Made by a program: the position numbers and the translations under genes
The notes under the pieces: model-generated
Told to the model about the DNA's origin: nothing
The model's input: the letters and a program-made list of their open reading frames with translations, nothing else
The model's database searches: none
Origin: Prunus persica
Lineage: Eukaryota; Streptophyta; Magnoliopsida; Rosales; Rosaceae
Direction: 5' to 3'
Assembly: GCF_000346465.2 (NCBI RefSeq)
Contig: NC_034010.1
Coordinates: forward strand, 25,878,643 to 25,942,642
Length of the DNA stretch: 64,000 nucleotides
Part shown: piece after piece, positions 59,272 through 64,000 of the stretch
How positions within the stretch are numbered: position 1 is the first letter of the stretch
How the letters are laid out: each line of letters begins with the position of its first letter

Positions 59272-59429
59272 AAAGGTCAAATATTCTAAATATTTTTTTA
59301 TTTGGGAAGGAATGTTTCAATTGAGTCTAAAAGATCCATAATTAATATGAAACAATTAAAGATTTTATTCGGATTTTCCTCAATCAAAGGCTTGAATTCG
59401 ATGATGAATTCTTTTCAACTAGGGGAATC

Positions 59430-59778
59430 TGATGCATGAGCAAAAGGGGTAGATCAAGAGAGATATTCACCATTTAATTAGTTATTTTATGAGATATTGT
59501 TATTTTCTTATTTAGGTAGTTTTAGGATATCTTTTATTATTTATGTGTAATTTTATAATTAATTAGTTTACTTTTGGACCAAGTAGCATCGGTGCCCAAG
59601 TCTTGTAAAGCCTATAAATAAGGGTAATGTAATAGCTTGAGGGATTTTTGTTGATGATTATTGAAATAGTTTATTTATGGCATGGATTTGCTCTGATATA
59701 TGTGAGTTTGCACTAACCTTAGATTTCGGTGTTCGTATATGTGGTTGGTGATTCATGTTCTGACCCCAATCCACATCA
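59430..59778 (+). repeat. 3' LTR
   Basis: Begins TGATGCATGAGC and ends CCACATCA; collinear with the 5' LTR, including CTATAAATAAGG and the TTCGGTGTTCGTATATGTGG block. Confidence 0.88.
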
Positions 59779-59838
59779 GTTATGCTCATACAGAAACCAG
59801 ATTAATTGGTATGTATCCAGAAGCCATAATCAGCAAAT

Positions 59839-60279
59839 TTTAGAGCATCTCCAATCGACTAGTTAAATGACAGGTAGCATGACAAACAGTAACAATTGAA
59901 GCTGCTTGGAGATCCAACCGAGTTGTCATTACTGACATGGAAAAGAAGGCTAGAGCAAAGACGTCAAAATTGATTCCAACATACTGAGGCGTTATTTTCT
60001 TGTTTTGAATTTTTTATTTTCATTGGCCCTACTTAGCTTTAATTACTATTACTGTTTGTTGTCTTTGATTAGTGCCATTGGAATTCTTTTTTTTAAAATT
60101 CTTTTGGTCCCACCAACTTTTATTGTTTTTTAAACTCATTGAAAAATAATAGTAAAATAATTGTATTTTTTAACATTTTGGATCCTGTATAGAGTTATAC
60201 AACATGCCAAATAACCATATCAGCTATCAAATTCAAATTAAGTGTTTTATATTTGACATCTCCATTGAATATGCTCTAA
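59839..60279. mobile_element. MITE-like element with TTAGAGCAT termini
   Basis: The left end TTAGAGCATCTCCAAT and the right end (reverse complement TTAGAGCATATTCAATGGAG) are imperfect inverted repeats of a termini type common in plant genomes. About 440 bp with no ORF; the target duplication is not clear. Confidence 0.55.
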
Positions 60280-60843
60280 CCAGTCATCTTGGTGTATATT
60301 AATTCTCCTCGAGTCTAAAAAGTGCAAGACCCTCTCTCATACTTTCTCTCATTAGTGTTCCTTTGGGCAAGATATACTTTTTATTTATATGAGAAATAAA
60401 GTGAGATAAGGCATTCCATATATATGAGAAAGAAAAGTATAACCATTGTACTTGCCTCCACTAGATATTCAAGCATAATATGTACTAATTAAAGCAATGA
60501 TCTCTCATTTTTAGAGCCCAACTTATGAGGATAATGATTAGGTCTTCCATCAAATACTCTCATTCTTCAAGATTCTTTAAGAATAAAGACCTTTAGAGGC
60601 ATTAATCAATAGGAAACGTTTACCCAATTTGTGATTGATGATGCACCCCATAAAGGAGACCCAAAAGAACAATACTTTTCATAAAGTGAGAATGTCCTCT
60701 GTACAAAACAAAAGGAATACTTCTAACCCTTTTAAGTGATGGCTATAAAGACTAAATCTGAACTTTGGATATGAACCAGTCAAATTATAGTACCACCTGA
60801 AGAAAATCCTGGACACAGAGATTAGTACTAAAATCTTAGGACT
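60280..60843 (+). promoter_or_regulatory. Promoter and leader of the LBD gene
   Basis: AT-rich sequence directly upstream of the LBD start with no gene or clear repeat. A TATATATGAG run near 60416 is a possible, but distant, TATA element. Confidence 0.35.
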
Positions 60844-61604
60844 ATGACAGGATTCGGCTCTTCATGTGGAGCATGCAAGTTCCTGAGGAGAAAATGCACA
60901 GGTGAATGTGTGTTTGCTCCTTACTTCTGCTATGACCAAGCTGCAGACCATTTTGCAGCAGTGCACAAGGTGTTTGGTGCAAGCAATGTGTCCAAGCTGC
61001 TGTTACACTTACCGGTACAAAATCGAAGTGATGCTGCTATCACCATGTCTTATGAAGCACTAGCTCGAATGCGCGACCCTGTGTATGGATGTTTCTCACA
61101 AATCTTTGCACTCCAACAACAGGTTCCCATGCTGCTAACCACTCCAGCTTCTCACTTATACCTGTCATATCAAATTTCATGCACCATTTATTGTTTGATC
61201 TTACCTTGCAGGTTGTCTACTTACAAGAGGAGATTGAAACTCTCGGGAATCAAATGGTTAATTTTGCAACTGGCCATTCAAGTAACTCATTCAGTGAGCT
61301 ACAAGTATTTTCACAACATGATGCTGTTGAGACACAATATCTTCAGAGTCAATTACCAGAACCGCTACTACTTCCCGTTATGGAAAATGCAACTGCCAAC
61401 CAGGCATTTAACAGTCAGATGGATATACAGATGCTTCCTTTGCATGAATGGGAAGAAGTAAACCTATTTGGTGATCAGTCTGTGCCTGATCCTTTAGAGA
61501 GATTTCTTGAAGGTCCCCAAGAGAACTTGGGACATAATCCATGGTTGAATGAGACTGCCAACACCAGGAACTATAATAAAGGTTCTAGGTGGGATTTATA
61601 TTAG
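60844..61604 (+). CDS. Class I LOB-domain (LBD) transcription factor
   Basis: Two exons, 60844-61122 and 61212-61604, give 223 residues. The LOB zinc-finger motif is intact (C8, C11, C18, C22; CX2CX6CX3C). The GAS block [17 protein letters not shown] (37-53) and the conserved Pro in RDPVYGC follow. A zipper-like heptad series (L90, L97, I101, M108) spans the intron, which sits at the family's standard position after FALQQQ. The C-terminus is acidic and variable. LBDs are plant-specific nuclear DNA-binding factors controlling lateral organs, roots and nitrogen or auxin responses. The opening MTGFGS resembles the LBD16/17/18/29/30 clade, but I cannot assign one member. Skipping the 89-nt intron would change the C-terminus, because intron and exon frames are both open for a while. 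Confidence 0.92.
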
Positions 61605-64000
61605 CTTTCAAAAGAAAAAGCAGGAGCTAGTCCAATGTCAGAAATCCATGGGTCTAGGAGAGGACAAATTTTGTACTGGCCTAGAAGCCCTGATTTTGCA
61701 ATCTGGTCAAATGGCCAAAGTTTGTGAGTCTTTTCCTTCTTTTGGTTTTCTTCATCCGTTCAGCTTGTCAAAGTTGTTGGATTTGGTAGTTTTTCTGTGA
61801 ATATGCTCCTTCTATATCAGGTAAGCATCCTTCTATTTATGGTATATATCTTCCCTTTTTTTTTTGTGTGTGTGTTTTTTTGGTTCCGCAATTGTTGGTA
61901 GATCGTATTTCAACAAAACCCTTTTCCTGGATCATATTAGACATGAACCCTTTATTCTGCTTTATACTACAACGCCAACCCTTGTGGTCATTGCAGAGTG
62001 TTTGATTAACGCTGCGTTTGATAATACTCATTGCTCATGATGACACTGTTAAAAGTGCTTTTAAATAACTAAAAGCACTTTTTAAAGCAATAATAGTAAT
62101 AATAATAATAATAATAATGTTTGATTAGTACAGATCAAAAGTGTTGTAATAATAAGCATTAAGCACCGAGTACTATTAGATGTGGGTGTTGAAGCCACCA
62201 GCCGTGGCAGCCACACTGTGGTTAGGAGAACCGCCAAGCTCGTCTGAAACTGGAAGACCCATAAAACAAGAAACTAAGAGCCTCTCTAAAGGAGATGTTA
62301 AATCCAACGAGTAGAAATATAAATTGAGATTCACTTCAACCGAAATGTTAAATCCTACATACATGGAATAACATCTCTCTTTTACTGTTATTTTTGGCTA
62401 TTTGACCTTGTGATGTCATTTCACTATTTTATTATTAATTTTCAATTAATGTGCTTAAATTGTTGTAAACTATAAAAATATATATAATAAAATAATATTT
62501 AATTTGACATGTCAAGTAGAATATAAAATTTTATTATATATCAAATTACAACATAAGTCATCAAATTCAAATTTAATATATGATATTTGCCACATAAATC
62601 ATACATATTTTTTTATCTCTTAAAAAAATAATCAAATATACCATACATTCTATGTTCTTTGTTTTCTGAAATTTCCTTTCTCAGTAGGTTCTCTTTTCTT
62701 TTTTTCTCTTTGAAGGATAGGCTTTGTCAATTTACTACTTTGATGTCGATGATTTTTTATTTATTTATACAAACAATTTTTTACTTTAAACTAATCTAAA
62801 CTAAATAAAAGATGATTTGAACTTAAGCGCATAATGAAAAACACATCCGCTCTAACGTACATGGCTAAGCTGATGTCGATGATTTGTAAGATTGAGCCCT
62901 TCTTATCCTCCTCCATTTATATTGCTTATCTTCCATCCGTGGAACTTTTTTAAAGCAGTAAACAACATTCCTAGGCCTGCTATGGGACCTAATCTATATG
63001 GACGAAGTCTACTTGAGACACGTAGAAAGACTGGGCTGTCTAAGACGAAAGATCAGAAGGAAAATACTATTGTTCTTTTTCTTATCCCACCTAAACCGGT
63101 TTAGCCCAAACGGGTCCAACTTCGCTTCACTTCTCGAAGCTCCTGGGACCCAGCCCTGTTTGTACACAAAAAGTCTTGGCCAACCATAACACTTTTTTTT
63201 GGTAAGGCGGCAAGAATTTCAAGAATTTATATAAACTCATAAACAATATAAAAGTTGGCAAGACCCAGAAGCTTAAGATCATTTCAAGTAGCTTGGCAGA
63301 AACGAAATGGACACCAGTTTAGAGCAATCTGTGTAACTAACAGACAAGAATCAGACAATGGTTTTATCTGTTTTTTCCTGTAGACTCAACCAACTATTCC
63401 AAATGGTCACACAAACCTAACAAAATATATGAGGAAATGGAACATCGTTGTCTTGGCGCAAAAAGGTTGGAAGATAATGGCAAATAGTTCAAGGTTTTCA
63501 TTCAATGAAGTAGTTTGAAACTCTTTCTCACAACAACTCATCAATCATGTTCTTACACTTGGATTTATTTTTCATCATCTCAAGTTCCGTCAATTAAATT
63601 CATGCCAATCAGTGAAAGAACAATAACATCTTGGGTAGCAGAAGTCAAAAGACATCCAACCAAACATTTAAAGATAATAAATAACCACTTCTTGGCCTGT
63701 CTGTAACTTTTCAATATCAGTTACCAACTTGGAAAACCAAACCACCCTTGACCAAACTTGAGGGGAAAAACAATACCTCAAAATTCTATGTCACTCTTCC
63801 ATAATAAAGCAAACTATTTCTGTAAATGATATCATGCATATGACAAATCTAATAAATTTCCCCCAGTTTGCCAACTTCTATATAAGCATTACAAGGTTAA
63901 ACAAAGGATTATAGATTTTCTGGAAGAAGAAAAAAATTATAATTAAAATGGCACATATGTAATTAAAATGCATATCTATCCAAGGTTTGAACATAGGTTA
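61605..64000. other. Downstream intergenic region
   Basis: The first few hundred bases are the probable 3' UTR of the LBD gene. An (AAT)n microsatellite lies at about 62.1 kb. A stretch from about 62276 (AGAGCCTCTCTAAAGGAG) to 62855 (GCTCTAA) may be another degraded AGAGC-type MITE. No gene was recognised up to the window end. Confidence 0.4.
62089..62118. repeat. (AAT)n microsatellite
   Basis: About ten AAT units with one TAG interruption near the start. Confidence 0.88.

Larger units (their letters stand above)
58233..59783 (+). mobile_element. Short non-autonomous LTR retrotransposon
   Basis: LTRs lie at 58238-58590 and 59430-59778 (353 and 349 bp, each TG...CA, diverged by a few dozen changes). 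Right after the 5' LTR is TTGGTATTAGAG, one mismatch from the initiator-tRNA-Met primer site TGGTATCAGAG. Just before the 3' LTR is a purine run, AGGGGAA. Flanks GTCAT and GTTAT are compatible with a 5-bp target duplication with one change. The 839-bp interior has one ORF and no gag, protease, integrase or reverse transcriptase, so mobilisation would depend on a partner element. Confidence 0.88.

Noticed and set aside
61549..61800. 83-aa ORF just after the LBD gene
   Set aside because: It starts inside the LBD coding sequence in another frame and continues into the 3' UTR; no similarity recognised.

Overview
The window is nuclear DNA of a dicot plant. It is AT-rich, genes have GT-AG introns, and it encodes plant-specific families (Rubisco activase, LOB-domain protein, L-type lectin receptor kinase, suberin-type GPAT). 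Protein similarity and compact spacing suggest a rosid, most likely Rosaceae and perhaps Prunus. That placement rests on recognition, not on a search.

I support eleven protein-coding genes outside transposons. From left to right they are: FKBP20-1 immunophilin (+, 571-2068); SDIR1 RING E3 ligase (-, 2698-5251); PCS1-like aspartic protease (-, 9118-10413); RDUF-type RING E3 ligase with DUF1117 (-, 15673-16845); GPAT5/7-type glycerol-3-phosphate acyltransferase (-, 21041-22746); APUM1/2-type Pumilio protein (+, 29068-36305); thaumatin-like protein (-, 37217-38033); domesticated hAT-transposase-derived BED zinc-finger protein (+, 40031-42902); LECRK-S.4-type receptor kinase (-, 44401-46479); Rubisco activase, long form (-, 52005-54569); and class I LBD transcription factor (+, 60844-61604). 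All exon chains given were joined by hand, keep frame, and use GT-AG borders.

From memory, FKBP20-1, SDIR1 and LECRK-S.4 are the near-neighbours At3g55520, At3g55530 and At3g55550 in Arabidopsis. The two ends of the first 46 kb therefore look like remnants of one ancestral block, now separated by six other genes. The genes do not form an operon-like pathway. Shared themes are drought/ABA-linked ubiquitination (SDIR1, RDUF), barrier and defence functions (GPAT, thaumatin-like protein, LecRK), and photosynthesis (RCA).

The rest is intergenic DNA with many small mobile elements. Two hAT insertions lie almost end to end at 6.8-8.35 kb, each with an 8-bp target duplication. A 1.5-kb non-autonomous LTR retrotransposon carries an intact ORF of unknown function (58.2-59.8 kb), and a solo LTR of the same family with a perfect 5-bp target duplication lies at 50.8 kb. 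There are also several foldback or MITE-like repeats, a 241-bp tandem duplication, and microsatellites. I saw no tRNA, rRNA, known miRNA or CRISPR array. The most unusual items are the ORF-bearing short LTR element, a domesticated hAT protein lacking a catalytic Asp, the predicted intron-retention switch in Rubisco activase, and the upstream ORFs in the Pumilio leader.
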